Positions 19,530 to 28,477 are shown, numbered from the stretch's first letter. The stretch is 37,193 bases of DNA from Bradyrhizobium sp. ORS 375 (GCF_000239775.1 NZ_CAFI01000108.1:1-37193), one strand, 5' to 3'. Translations and numbers: made by a program. Notes: generated from the letters alone by a model not told the origin.

Positions 19530-20759
19530 GTGCCGCTGCTCGGGCCGGGCGAGAGCGTTCGCAACCCCGATTTGCGGGACCGGCTCTACGAGCTGCTCGA
19601 GCACGACCATCTGCCGAGCACGCACGGGTCGCGCCTGATCCAGCTGATCGTGGCGGTCATCACGCTCGACGTGCTGGCGGTGGTGCTGGCGTCGGACCCG
19701 GACATCGCGGCCAGCTTCGGCTGGCCGCTGCGGCTGATCAAGATCGTGGCCCTGGTCGTGTTCGCCGCCGAATATTTCGCGCGGCTCTGGAGCGTCGCCG
19801 GCCACATGCCCAGGCGGCAGTCGCCGTGGCGGGACCGCCTGGCTTACGCCCTCTCTGCGCTCGGCGTCATTGATCTCCTGTCGTTCGTGCCGGCCACGAT
19901 TGCGCTCGCGCTCGGCGACCGCAGCCTGGAAGCGGTGTCCATCGTGCTGCCGTTCCTCAAGCTGGTGCGGTATTCGCCGGCGCTGCGCTCGCTGTTGTCG
20001 GCGGTGCAGGCCGAGCGCCGCACTCTGGTCGGCTGCCTCGTCATCCTGGCCGGCGCGGTGCTGCTGTTCGCCTCGCTGCTCTACGCCGTCGAGCGCGACG
20101 TGCAGCCGGACAAGTTCGGTACCATCCCGCATGCGATGTGGTGGGCGATCGTGACGCTCGGCACTGTCGGCTATGGCGACGTCGTGCCGGTGACGCCGCT
20201 CGGCCGCATCATCACCGTGGTCGCGATCATCTGGGGCTTTGCCATGATCGCTCTGCCGGTCGCCATCATCTCCACCGCCTTCGCCGAGGAGATCAAGCGG
20301 CGCGACTTCGTCGTCACCTGGGGCATGCTCGCCAAGGTGCCGCTGTTCTCGCATCTCAACGCTTCGGAGATCGCCGACATCATGCGGCTGCTCCGCGCCC
20401 GCACGATCGAATCCGGCGAGGTGCTGGTGCGGCGCGGCGATGCGGCATCATCGATGTATTTCATCACCGCGGGCGAGGTCGAGATCGAGCTGCCGACGCA
20501 ATGCGTGAAGCTCGCCGACGGCACGTTCTTCGGCGAGATCGCGCTCCTGCACCGAACCAAGCGCTCCGGCACCGTGACGGCGACGCGCAAGACCCGGCTG
20601 CTGGTGCTGGACGCGCAGGATTTCCACGCCCTGATCGCCCGCATGCCGGCCCTCGCCGCGCATGTAAGAACAATCGCCAAGGCCCGCATGGCCGACTCCG
20701 GCGATCTTGCTATCGCCGAGCTGTCCCAGGCCGAGCACGAGGACGAGGCGGAAGGGTAG
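19530..20759 (+). CDS. six-TM potassium channel with cyclic-nucleotide-binding domain
   Basis: 409 residues from GTG 19530. The N-terminus is short and polar. Segments S1-S4 occupy about residues 35-155, the S4 region carrying LKLVRYSPALRSL. S5 is at about 165-187, a pore with the K+ filter TVGYGD is at 212-217, and S6 is at about 226-252. Residues 270-385 are a CNBD with the phosphate-binding cassette FGEIAL (334-339) and the key Arg in KRSGTV (R345). The architecture is that of the Mesorhizobium loti channel MloK1, a cyclic-nucleotide-gated K+ channel of the inner membrane. The tight spacing to alaS (one base) implies co-transcription and perhaps translational coupling. MloK1 is the nearest relative I know; ligand specificity cannot be read here. 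Confidence 0.88.
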   Translation: MPLLGPGESVRNPDLRDRLYELLEHDHLPSTHGSRLIQLIVAVITLDVLAVVLASDPDIAASFGWPLRLIKIVALVVFAAEYFARLWSVAGHMPRRQSPWRDRLAYALSALGVIDLLSFVPATIALALGDRSLEAVSIVLPFLKLVRYSPALRSLLSAVQAERRTLVGCLVILAGAVLLFASLLYAVERDVQPDKFGTIPHAMWWAIVTLGTVGYGDVVPVTPLGRIITVVAIIWGFAMIALPVAIISTAFAEEIKRRDFVVTWGMLAKVPLFSHLNASEIADIMRLLRARTIESGEVLVRRGDAASSMYFITAGEVEIELPTQCVKLADGTFFGEIALLHRTKRSGTVTATRKTRLLVLDAQDFHALIARMPALAAHVRTIAKARMADSGDLAIAELSQAEHEDEAEG

Positions 20760-20798
20760 CAGACTAATCGCATTGCCCGCGCTGACCGCGGTCACCCT

Positions 20799-20941
20799 TC
20801 ACCTCTCCCCACCGGGGAGAGGTCGGCGCGCAGCGCCGGGTGAGGGGGCGCCGCTCGGGGACTCGTAGCGTGATTCACACCTGAACCCCTCACCCGGATT
20901 GCATCTCCGATGCAATCCGACCTCTCCCTTCGGGAGAGGTG
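20799..20941. repeat. dispersed palindromic repeat between channel gene and fdsD
   Basis: The gap 20760-21096 has no gene. It holds a large inverted repeat: a left arm beginning ACCTCTCCCCACCGGGGAG and ending GGGTGAGGGG (about 20847), and a right arm starting CCCCTCACCC (20886) and ending in a perfect hairpin ACCTCTCCC-TTC-GGGAGAGGT. GATTGCATC/GATGCAATC is a further 9-bp hairpin inside. It resembles an intergenic repeat common in Bradyrhizobium and could terminate both convergent transcripts. Confidence 0.75.
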
Positions 20942-21096
20942 ATGATCGCTGCGGCGACAGCGCGCCGCGGCTCGCTGTGGCGACTACCGCCTGACCATTC
21001 GTGCGCTCGAACAGATCTACGACTACACAGAAACGTGTTGCAGCACGCGCGCCGGATCAGATCCAGCTTGTTCGATTGACGGCGTAGGGGGTGCCT

Positions 21097-21339
21097 TTAC
21101 GCCTTCTCCTTCGCGACCGCCGCGTCCTTCAGCTTGCCGATCGCGTCCTTCACCGCAGGGTCGAGGCCTTCGCCGCCGGCGTCGTGGTGGGCGTAGATCG
21201 TCTTGAGCATGCGCGGGTCCCAGAACTTCTTGATGTGCTCGGCAACGCCGGCGACCTCTTTGTCGCGGCCCTGGCTCTGGAAGAACTTGCCGATCTGGTT
21301 GGCCATATAGACGAGGCGTTCGGTCGGGTTATGCGACAT
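21097..21339 (-). CDS. fdsD: formate dehydrogenase delta subunit
   Basis: 80 residues from ATG 21339. It begins MSHNPTERLVYMANQIGKFF and contains HIKKFWDPRMLKTIYAHH, the signature of FdsD. The small delta subunit is needed for assembly or stability of the soluble NAD-dependent molybdenum formate dehydrogenase. It is the last gene of fdsG-B-A-C-D. Its start overlaps the end of fdsC by 11 bases, suggesting translational coupling. Confidence 0.93.
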   Translation of the reverse strand: MSHNPTERLVYMANQIGKFFQSQGRDKEVAGVAEHIKKFWDPRMLKTIYAHHDAGGEGLDPAVKDAIGKLKDAAVAKEKA

Positions 21340-22177
21340 GGGTGTTGTCCGTCTGTGGTGATCGCGCGCCGGTCTCGGCGCTCGCGATGATGCGGTCGGG
21401 GTGGGTGAAGATTTCGAAGCCGTCGTTGCGGGCGACGGCAATCAGCGTAATGCCGGCGGCCTCGGCCATGCGAATGGCGAGCGCGGTCGGCGCTGACACG
21501 GCAGCCAGCACTGGCGCGCCCATCGCGGCGGCCTTCTGGACCAACTCGACGGAGATGCGGCTGGTCATGATCACGAGACCTTCGCTCGCCGCGCTGTGCG
21601 TCTGCGCGAGATGGCCGGCGAGCTTATCGAGCGCATTGTGGCGGCCGACATCCTCGCGCAGGGCGACGATGCCGCGGGCGGGAGTCCAGAATGCCGCCGC
21701 ATGGACCGCGCGGGTCTCGTGATTGAGCTTCTGCAGCGGCTCGATCGCGGCAAGGGCCGTCATGACGTCGCGCGGCGTGAAGCGACGGCCGTGGGCGACA
21801 TGTGCGGCCGGACGCACGGCTTCGGCGAGGGAGTCGATGCCGCACAGGCCGCAGCCGGTGGGGCCGGCGATGTTGCGGCGGCGCTCGGCGAGGCGTTCGG
21901 CGAGCGCGTCGGGCAGCCACATTCGCAGCTCGATGCCGTCGTCCAGCTCGACGACATCGAGCGAGACGATGTCGTCTCGGCCAGTGATCAGGCCTTCGTT
22001 CAGGCTGAAGCCGATGGCGAAGTCGGACAGATCCTGTGGCGTCGCCATCATGACGGCCTGGGTGCCGCCATTGTAGGTCAGTGCGACCGCGGTCTCCTCC
22101 GGCACGCGGCGGTGGCCCCCGGTGAGGGCTCCGTCGCGCCAGACCAGACGATCCGCGATGCGCACTGCATCTGGCAT
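21329..22177 (-). CDS. fdsC: formate dehydrogenase accessory sulfurtransferase FdsC/FdhD
   Basis: 282 residues from ATG 22177 (MPDAVRIADRLVW). FdhD/FdsC binds the bis-MGD cofactor, sulfurates it and hands it to the catalytic subunit. The conserved cysteine pair is C109-C112 in GPTGCGLCGID. Other family segments are ETAVALTYNG, GFSLNEGLI, FWTPARGIVALREDVGRHNALDKL and MTSRISVELVQKAA. The start is one base after the fdsA stop, and its end overlaps fdsD. A frame upstream to 22237 lies inside fdsA and is not used. Confidence 0.93.
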   Translation of the reverse strand: MPDAVRIADRLVWRDGALTGGHRRVPEETAVALTYNGGTQAVMMATPQDLSDFAIGFSLNEGLITGRDDIVSLDVVELDDGIELRMWLPDALAERLAERRRNIAGPTGCGLCGIDSLAEAVRPAAHVAHGRRFTPRDVMTALAAIEPLQKLNHETRAVHAAAFWTPARGIVALREDVGRHNALDKLAGHLAQTHSAASEGLVIMTSRISVELVQKAAAMGAPVLAAVSAPTALAIRMAEAAGITLIAVARNDGFEIFTHPDRIIASAETGARSPQTDNTHVA

Positions 22178-22178
22178 G

Positions 22179-25058
22179 CTACTCCGCCGCCTCCACGATC
22201 GGGGCGATGCGGCGCGAGTTGCGGGCCTGCTCGTCATAGGCCTTCTGCCAGTCCGACGGGCCGTTGGACTGCGACACCTGCACGGCCGTGACCTTATACT
22301 CCGGACAATTGGTCGCCCAGTCCGAGTAGTCCGTGGTGATGACGTTGGCCTGGGTCAGCGGGTGGTGGAACGTGGTGTAGACCACGCCCGGCGCCACGCG
22401 CTCCGAGATCAGCGCATGCAGGGTGGTCTCGCCGGCGCGGCTGGTGAGCCGCACCCAGTCGCCGTCACGGATGCCGCGCTGCTCGGCGTCATGAGGATGG
22501 ATCTCCAGCACGTCCTCGCCATGCCACACCACGTTGTCGGTGCGCCGCGTCTGGGCGCCGACATTGTACTGCGACAGGATGCGTCCCGTCGTGAGCAGCA
22601 GCGGGAAGCGCGGGCCGGTGCGCTCGTCGGTCGCGACATATTCGGTGACCACGAACTTGCCCTTGCCGCGGACGAAGCCGTCGACATGCATGATCGGCGA
22701 GCCCTCGGGGAACTTCTCGTTGCAGGGCCACTGCACCGAGCCCATCTCCTCGAGCTTCTGATAGGAGACGCCGGTGAAGGTCGGCGTCAGCGCCGCGATC
22801 TCATCCATGATCTCCGAGGGGTGATTGTACTTCATCTCGAAGCCCATCGCCTTGGCGAGGCCGATCGTGACCTCCCAGTCGGCCAGGCCGTTGCGCGGGC
22901 TCATCACCTTGCGGACGCGCTGGATGCGGCGCTCGGCGTTGGTGAAGGTGCCGTCCTTCTCCAGGAAGGTCGAGCCGGGCAGGAAGACGTGGGCGTAGTT
23001 GGCGGTCTCGTTCAGGAACAGGTCCTGCACGATGACGCACTCCATCGACGACAGCGCCTGCACGACATGCGTGGTGTTCGGATCGGACTGCAGGATGTCC
23101 TCGCCCTGCACGTAGAGGCCCATGAAGGTGCCTTCGATCGCGGAGTCGAACATGTTGGGGATGCGAAGGCCCGGCTCAGGGTTGAGCTTGACGTTCCACA
23201 TCGCCTCGAACTGATCGCGCACCGCGTCGCCCGAGATGTGCCGGTAGCCCGGCAGCTCGTGCGGGAACGAGCCCATGTCGCAGGAGCCCTGCACGTTGTT
23301 CTGGCCGCGCAGCGGGTTCACGCCGACGCCGCGGCGGCCGATATTGCCGGTCGCCATCGCGAGGTTGGCGATTGCGATCACCGTGGTCGAGCCCTGGCTG
23401 TGCTCGGTGACACCCAGGCCGTAATAGATCGCGCCGTTGCCGCCCTTGGCGTACAGCCGGGCCGCGCCGCGGATCGCCTCGGCATCGACGCCAGTGATGC
23501 CGGCGACGGCTTCCGGGCTGTTCTTCTCCAGCGCGACGAACTCGGCCCAATCCTGGAACTCGCTCCAGTCGCAGCGCTCGCGCACGAAGGTCTCATTGAC
23601 GAGGCCCTCGGTCACGATGACATGCGCCAGCGCGGTCAGGATGGCGACGTTGGTGCCGGGCAGCAGCGGCAGGTGATAGTCGGCCTTGATGTGCGCCGAC
23701 TTGACGAGGTCGATCTTGCGCGGATCGACCACGATCAGCTTGGCGCCCTGGCGCAGCCGCTTCTTCATGCGCGAGCCGAACACCGGATGCGCGTCGGTCG
23801 GGTTGGCGCCGATCACCATGATCACGTCCGAGTCCTCGACCGAGTCGAAATCCTGCGTGCCAGCGGAGGTACCGAAGGTGGTGGCGAGGCCGTAGCCGGT
23901 CGGCGAATGGCAGACGCGGGCGCAGGTATCGACGTTGTTGTTGCCGAAGCCGGCGCGGATCAGTTTCTGCACCAGATAGGTTTCTTCGTTGGTGCAGCGG
24001 GACGAGGTGATGCCGCCGATCGCGTCGCGGCCGTACTTGGCCTGGATGCCGCGCATCTTGTCAGCCGCGAACTTGAAGGCCTCGTCATAGGAGACCTCGC
24101 GCCAGGGCTGGTCGATGGTCTCGCGGATCATCGGCTTGAGGATGCGCTCCTTGTGGGTCGCGTAGCCATAGGCGAAGCGGCCCTTGACGCAGGAATGGCC
24201 GCGATTGGCCTTGCCGTCCTTGTAGGGCACCATGCGCACCACTTCCTCGCCGCGCATCTCCGCCTTGAAGGCGCAGCCGACGCCGCAATAGGCGCAGGTG
24301 GTGACCGCCGAATGCTCGGGCTGGCCGATCTCGATCACGCTCTTCTCGGTCAGGGTCGCGGTCGGGCAGGCCTGCACGCAGGCGCCGCAGGAGACGCATT
24401 CGGAGCCCAGGAAGCTCTCGCTCATGCCGGGCGACACCCGGCTGTCGAAACCGCGGCCGGAGATGGTCAGCGCGAACGTGCCTTGCACCTCCTCGCAGGC
24501 GCGGACGCAGCGCGAGCAGACGATGCATTTGGAGGGATCGTAGGTGAAATAGGGGTTCGACTCGTCCTTCGGCAGCCAGGCCGGATTGGCCTCGCCGCAG
24601 GCGTCGGCGAACACGTGGTTCTCACCCTGGTTGCCGTAGCGCACATCGCGCAGGCCGACCGCGCCAGCCATGTCCTGCAGCTCGCAATCGCCATTGGCGG
24701 CGCAGGTCAGACAGTCGAGCGGATGGTCGGAGATGTAGAGCTCCATCACGCCCTTGCGGAGCTTCTTCAGCCGCTCGGTCTGGGTGTGGACGACGAGGCC
24801 CGCGGCGACCGGCGTGGTGCAGGACGCCGGCGTGCCGGCGCGGCCCTCGACCTCGACGAGGCAGAGGCGGCAGGAGCCGAACGCGTCGACCATGTCGGTC
24901 GCGCACAGTTTCGGGATCTGCGTGCCGGCCTCCATGGCCGCGCGCATGATCGAGGTGCCCTCGGGAACGGTGATGCTCTGGCCGTCGATGGTGAGAGTCA
25001 CCATCTTCTCGGACTTGGAGAGCGGGGTGCCGTAATCGGTTTCGTGGATGAGCGACAT
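22179..25058 (-). CDS. fdsA: NAD-dependent formate dehydrogenase alpha subunit (Mo, bis-MGD)
   Basis: 959 residues. It oxidises formate to CO2 at a bis-MGD molybdenum site and passes electrons through iron-sulfur clusters to FdsB/FdsG. In order: a 2Fe-2S domain (C52, C63, C66, C80), a His-ligated 4Fe-4S (H112, C116, C119, C125), two ferredoxin-type 4Fe-4S motifs (C178/181/184/188 and C221/224/227/231), and the MGD-domain cluster (C255, C258, C262, C290). The Mo ligand is C383, followed by the catalytic H384 in ARVCHSPTG; this enzyme uses Cys, not selenocysteine. The MGD-binding domains fill the rest. The enzyme is cytoplasmic, with no signal peptide. Start MSLIHETDYGTPL fits family proteins. 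Confidence 0.97.
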   Translation of the reverse strand: MSLIHETDYGTPLSKSEKMVTLTIDGQSITVPEGTSIMRAAMEAGTQIPKLCATDMVDAFGSCRLCLVEVEGRAGTPASCTTPVAAGLVVHTQTERLKKLRKGVMELYISDHPLDCLTCAANGDCELQDMAGAVGLRDVRYGNQGENHVFADACGEANPAWLPKDESNPYFTYDPSKCIVCSRCVRACEEVQGTFALTISGRGFDSRVSPGMSESFLGSECVSCGACVQACPTATLTEKSVIEIGQPEHSAVTTCAYCGVGCAFKAEMRGEEVVRMVPYKDGKANRGHSCVKGRFAYGYATHKERILKPMIRETIDQPWREVSYDEAFKFAADKMRGIQAKYGRDAIGGITSSRCTNEETYLVQKLIRAGFGNNNVDTCARVCHSPTGYGLATTFGTSAGTQDFDSVEDSDVIMVIGANPTDAHPVFGSRMKKRLRQGAKLIVVDPRKIDLVKSAHIKADYHLPLLPGTNVAILTALAHVIVTEGLVNETFVRERCDWSEFQDWAEFVALEKNSPEAVAGITGVDAEAIRGAARLYAKGGNGAIYYGLGVTEHSQGSTTVIAIANLAMATGNIGRRGVGVNPLRGQNNVQGSCDMGSFPHELPGYRHISGDAVRDQFEAMWNVKLNPEPGLRIPNMFDSAIEGTFMGLYVQGEDILQSDPNTTHVVQALSSMECVIVQDLFLNETANYAHVFLPGSTFLEKDGTFTNAERRIQRVRKVMSPRNGLADWEVTIGLAKAMGFEMKYNHPSEIMDEIAALTPTFTGVSYQKLEEMGSVQWPCNEKFPEGSPIMHVDGFVRGKGKFVVTEYVATDERTGPRFPLLLTTGRILSQYNVGAQTRRTDNVVWHGEDVLEIHPHDAEQRGIRDGDWVRLTSRAGETTLHALISERVAPGVVYTTFHHPLTQANVITTDYSDWATNCPEYKVTAVQVSQSNGPSDWQKAYDEQARNSRRIAPIVEAAE

Positions 25059-25082
25059 GGCCGTGTCCTTATTCCCGAATGT

Positions 25083-26639
25083 CTATTCCGCAGCCTGCAG
25101 GCGCGGTTGCCGAGGACCGAAATCCTCGCGGAAGTGTTTCAGCGCCGAGAGCACAGGGTAGGGCGTGAAGCCGCCGAGTGCACAGAGCGATCCGAGCTTC
25201 ATAGTGCCGCAGAGGTCTTCGACCAGAGCGATGTTCTCGGCGACGCGATCGCCACGGCGGATCTTGTCGATGGTCTCGGCGCCGCGCGTCGAGCCGATGC
25301 GGCAGGGCGTGCACTTGCCGCAGGATTCGATGGCGCAGAACTCCATCGCGAACCGCGCCTGCTTCGACATGTCGACGGTGTCGTCGAACACGACGATGCC
25401 GCCATGGCCGATCAGCCCCTCCTTGGCGGCGAACGCCTCGTAGTCGAACGGCGTGTCGAACAGCGCGCGGGGGAAGTAGGCCCCTAACGGCCCGCCGACC
25501 TGCACCGCGCGGACGGGACGGCCGGTGAAGGTGCCGCCGCCGATGTCATCGACGAGCTCGCCGAGCGTGATGCCGAACGCGGTCTCGAACAGGCCGCCGA
25601 ACTTGACGTTGCCGGCGATCTGGATCGGCATCGTGCCGCGCGAACGTCCCATGCCGAAATCGGCATAGGCCTTGGCGCCCTCGTCGAGGATGAAGGGGAT
25701 GGCGGCGAACGACAGCAGATTGTTGACCACGGTCGGCTTGCCGAACAGGCCGTGATGCGCGGGCAGCGGCGGCTTGGCGCGGACGATGCCGCGCTTGCCC
25801 TCGAGGCTCTCCATCAGCGCGGTCTCTTCGCCGCAGACATAGGCGCCGGCGCCGGTGCGGACCTCCAGGTCGAACGTGTAGTTCGAGCCCGAGATCTTGT
25901 CGCCGAGCAGGCCGGCCTTCTTGGCGATGTCGATCGCCTTGGTCATGGTCGCGATCGCGTGCGGATATTCCGAGCGCGTGTAGATGTAGCCCTTGGTGGC
26001 GCCCACCGCGATGCCGCAGATGGTCATGCCTTCGATCAGCACGAAGGGATCGCCTTCCATCAGCATGCGGTCGGCGAAGGTGCCGCTGTCACCTTCGTCG
26101 GCGTTGCAGATGACGTATTTGCGGTCGGCCGCGGTCTGCGACACTGTCTTCCACTTGATGCCGGTCGGGAAGCCGGCGCCGCCGCGGCCGCGCAGGCCCG
26201 ACGTCGTGACTTCGGCGATGACCGCATCCGGCGACAACGTCAGCGCCCGGGTCAGGCCCTTGTAGCCGCCATGGGCGCGGTAGTCCTCGAGCGACAACGG
26301 ATCGATGATGCCGCAGCGGGCAAAGGTCAGGCGGGTCTGCCGCTTCAGCCACGGGATCTCCTCGGTCAGGCCGAGCGAGAGCTTGTGCGATTTGTCGGCG
26401 ATGATGGCGTCGAGCAGCGACGGCACGTCGTCAGCGGTGACAGGGCCGAAGCCGAAGCGGCCCTGCGCCGTTTCCAGCTCGACCAGCGGCTCCAGCCAGT
26501 ACAACCCACGCGAGCCGTTACGAACGATCTCAACATCGACATTGCGCTCCAGCGCGGCCTTGTGCAGCGCCTGGGCGACCTCATCGGCACCGACGGCGAG
26601 CGCGCCGGCATCACACGGGACAAAAAGACGCACGCTCAT
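25083..26639 (-). CDS. fdsB: NAD-dependent formate dehydrogenase beta subunit (FMN, NAD-binding)
   Basis: 518 residues. This is a NuoF-type diaphorase subunit that reduces NAD+ with electrons from FdsA. An N-terminal thioredoxin-like region (about 1-95) precedes the FMN/NAD fold with GLRGRGGAGFPTGIKW (148-163) and GAYVCGEETALMESLEG. The 4Fe-4S ligands are C440, C443, C446 (ESCGKCTPCR) and C486 (SLCALGG). The ATG at 26639 overlaps the fdsG stop by four bases (ATGA), a sign of translational coupling. fdsA starts 24 bases downstream. Confidence 0.96.
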   Translation of the reverse strand: MSVRLFVPCDAGALAVGADEVAQALHKAALERNVDVEIVRNGSRGLYWLEPLVELETAQGRFGFGPVTADDVPSLLDAIIADKSHKLSLGLTEEIPWLKRQTRLTFARCGIIDPLSLEDYRAHGGYKGLTRALTLSPDAVIAEVTTSGLRGRGGAGFPTGIKWKTVSQTAADRKYVICNADEGDSGTFADRMLMEGDPFVLIEGMTICGIAVGATKGYIYTRSEYPHAIATMTKAIDIAKKAGLLGDKISGSNYTFDLEVRTGAGAYVCGEETALMESLEGKRGIVRAKPPLPAHHGLFGKPTVVNNLLSFAAIPFILDEGAKAYADFGMGRSRGTMPIQIAGNVKFGGLFETAFGITLGELVDDIGGGTFTGRPVRAVQVGGPLGAYFPRALFDTPFDYEAFAAKEGLIGHGGIVVFDDTVDMSKQARFAMEFCAIESCGKCTPCRIGSTRGAETIDKIRRGDRVAENIALVEDLCGTMKLGSLCALGGFTPYPVLSALKHFREDFGPRQPRLQAAE

Positions 26640-27124
26640 CGCTGGGCCTCCGAGACGAGGGCATCGATCCGGGCTTCATCGAGCCGGCCGACCAGCCGGC
26701 CATCGATCATGGCGGAGGGCGCCGTCGCGCACAGGCCGAGGCAGTAGATGGGCTCCAGCGTGACGCGCTCATCGGCGGTGGTGTTGCCCATCGCAATCCC
26801 GAGCTTGGCCTCGGCGCGCGCCGCGAGCGCATCACCGCCGGCGGCCTGGCAGGCCTCGGCGCGGCACAGCTTCAGCACGTGACGGCCGGCCTTCTTGGCC
26901 CGGAAATCATGGTAGAACGTGAACACGCCGTAAACCTCGGCGCGCGACAGGTTCAGGGTGGATGCGATCATCGGAATGGCATCCTCCGGCACATAGCCGA
27001 ACGCCTCCTGCAACGCATGGAGGATGGGCAAGGTTGCTCCCTCCATCTTGCTATGTTCCGCGATGATCTCGGCGCCGCGCGCCGCGTCCCAACTTTCGTA
27101 CACCGGCGTCATCTTGGGCGTCAT
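26636..27124 (-). CDS. fdsG: NAD-dependent formate dehydrogenase gamma subunit (2Fe-2S)
   Basis: 162 residues from ATG 27124 (MTPKMTPVYESW); a TTG at 27148 or the second ATG at 27112 are alternatives. It is a NuoE-like thioredoxin-fold 2Fe-2S protein. The ligands are C87 and C92 (LKLCRAEACQ) and C128 and C132 (YCLGLCATAPSAM). It joins FdsB in the NAD-reducing module. It is the first gene of the operon, with a divergent LysR gene about 260 bases upstream. GATCAGG lies close to the ATG as a possible ribosome site. Confidence 0.94.
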   Translation of the reverse strand: MTPKMTPVYESWDAARGAEIIAEHSKMEGATLPILHALQEAFGYVPEDAIPMIASTLNLSRAEVYGVFTFYHDFRAKKAGRHVLKLCRAEACQAAGGDALAARAEAKLGIAMGNTTADERVTLEPIYCLGLCATAPSAMIDGRLVGRLDEARIDALVSEAQR

Positions 27125-27386
27125 CCTGATCTCGATTCTGCGTTGCAAGCGTTTCGCACATCCAAATTGGAATTGCTCAAGATATCAATAAAGCAGTCCC
27201 GTGCTGCGATAGCGAAACGCAATCGTGAGATAGCTAGAAGTTGACGAAAAACAGGCCTTCGCGCGACGGGCTCGCGGCCGCGTTTTACCGTGTCCGGCAC
27301 CCTCTCGCCGTGATAGGGTTTCGCCGTGTCCCGAGGCGCTGAAAACGTGCGGAACCGGGCTATTCAACCGCTGGAAGGCCGACCTC
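27125..27386. promoter_or_regulatory. divergent fdsG / LysR regulatory region
   Basis: This 262-base region is more A/T-rich than its flanks near 27160-27195 (AAATTGGAATTGCTC, ATATCAATAAAG). A 9-bp inverted repeat, GCGTTTCGC at 27149-27157 and GCGAAACGC at 27212-27220, brackets this A/T-rich part. It is a candidate for LysR-type operator half-sites, but no T-N11-A motif stands out with certainty. Confidence 0.45.
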
Positions 27387-28280
27387 TTGATCGACAAGCT
27401 CGAACTGCTGCTGGCACTGGCCAAGGAGCGTCATTTCGGCCGGGCGGCCGAAGCCTGCGGCGTCACCCAGCCGACGATGTCGACCAGCATCAAGCAGCTC
27501 GAGGAGATCCTCGGCGTCATGCTGGTGCAGCGGGGCTCGCGGTTCCAGGGCTTCACGCCGGAGGGCGAGCGCACGCTGGACTGGGCGCGCCGCATCGTCG
27601 GCGACTTCCGCGCGATGCGGCAGGAGATCAACGGCCTCAAGGATAAGCTGTCGGGCGAAATCCGCATCGCGGCGGTGCCGACCGTGCTCGGCATGGTGGC
27701 CTCGCTGACGACGCCGTTCCGCGCCAAGCACCCGGAGGTCCGGTTCCGGATCATGTCGTGCACGTCGGCCGACGTGCTCGGGCTGCTGGAGAACCTCGAG
27801 GTCGATGCCGGGCTGACCTACATCGAGAACGAGCCGATCGGGCGTGTCCGCACCATCCCGCTCTACAACGAGAGCTACCGCCTGCTGACCGCGCCGGACG
27901 CGATGTTCGGCGATCGCGAGCAGGTGACGTGGAAGGAGGTCGGGCAGGTGCCGCTGTGCCTGCTGACGCCGGACATGCAGAACCGCCGCATCATCGACCG
28001 CGCGCTGAAGGCCGCCGGCAACGAGGTGACGCCGACGCTGACCTCGAACTCGCTGCTGGTGCTCTACACCCACGTGAAGACCGGCCGGTGGGCGAGCGTC
28101 ATGCCCGCCAAGCTCGCCGAGACGCTCGGTCTTGCCGACAAGGTGCGCTCGATCCCGATCATCGACCCGGTCATCAACTACCAGATCGGCCTCGTCATCC
28201 CCCAGCGCGACCCGATGACCCCGTTGATCGCCTCCCTTGTGCAGATCGCGCGCGAGGTCGCGCCGAGTTTGCAGGCGTGA
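27387..28280 (+). CDS. LysR-family regulator of formate dehydrogenase
   Basis: 297 residues from TTG 27387, with GGAAGG eight bases upstream. The N-terminal winged helix-turn-helix reads LLALAKERHFGRAAEACGVTQPTMSTSIKQLEE (key residues FGRAAE and QPTMS). A substrate-binding domain begins at about residue 90 with LSGEIRIAAVPTVLG and ends near the C-terminus. Divergent placement next to fdsGBACD, with a shared promoter region, is the arrangement seen for the FdsR regulators, so control of the fds genes by formate or a related signal is likely but inferred. The effector is unknown. Confidence 0.92.
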   Translation: MIDKLELLLALAKERHFGRAAEACGVTQPTMSTSIKQLEEILGVMLVQRGSRFQGFTPEGERTLDWARRIVGDFRAMRQEINGLKDKLSGEIRIAAVPTVLGMVASLTTPFRAKHPEVRFRIMSCTSADVLGLLENLEVDAGLTYIENEPIGRVRTIPLYNESYRLLTAPDAMFGDREQVTWKEVGQVPLCLLTPDMQNRRIIDRALKAAGNEVTPTLTSNSLLVLYTHVKTGRWASVMPAKLAETLGLADKVRSIPIIDPVINYQIGLVIPQRDPMTPLIASLVQIAREVAPSLQA

Positions 28281-28346
28281 GGTGTGACCGCGGCGACGCA
28301 CTTGCTGGTGTTACACGGCCATTGATGAGCAGCTCAGCAGGCAGCC

Positions 28347-28477
28347 CCTGGATTGCTTCGCTGCGCTCGCAATGACGGTGTCCGACAGTTTCCGTCGGTG
28401 CCTTGGCGCGCGCCATCGGCAGTGATGGTCCACGGCTCTCTCCACGCGTCATTGCGAGCGCAGCGAAGCAATCCAGG
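28347..28477. repeat. pair of identical 31-bp sequences in inverted orientation
   Basis: 28347-28377 (starting CCTGGATTGCTTCGCTGCGC) and 28447-28477 (ending GCAGCGAAGCAATCCAGG) are exact reverse complements of each other over 31 bases with 69 bases between. Each arm is itself an imperfect palindrome (ATTGC..GCAAT). The family resembles the widespread GCGAAGCAATCCA intergenic repeat of Bradyrhizobium and relatives. The rest of the 28281-28607 gap has no gene. Confidence 0.85.

Noticed and set aside
17663-19564. Minus-strand open frame opposite alaS
   Set aside because: Antisense shadow of AlaS without domain-like sequence.
22122-25487. Very long plus-strand open frame opposite fdsA
   Set aside because: It is the antisense shadow of a high-GC gene; the minus strand encodes FdsA with every cluster ligand, and the plus-strand product is Arg/Ala/His-rich with no domain.
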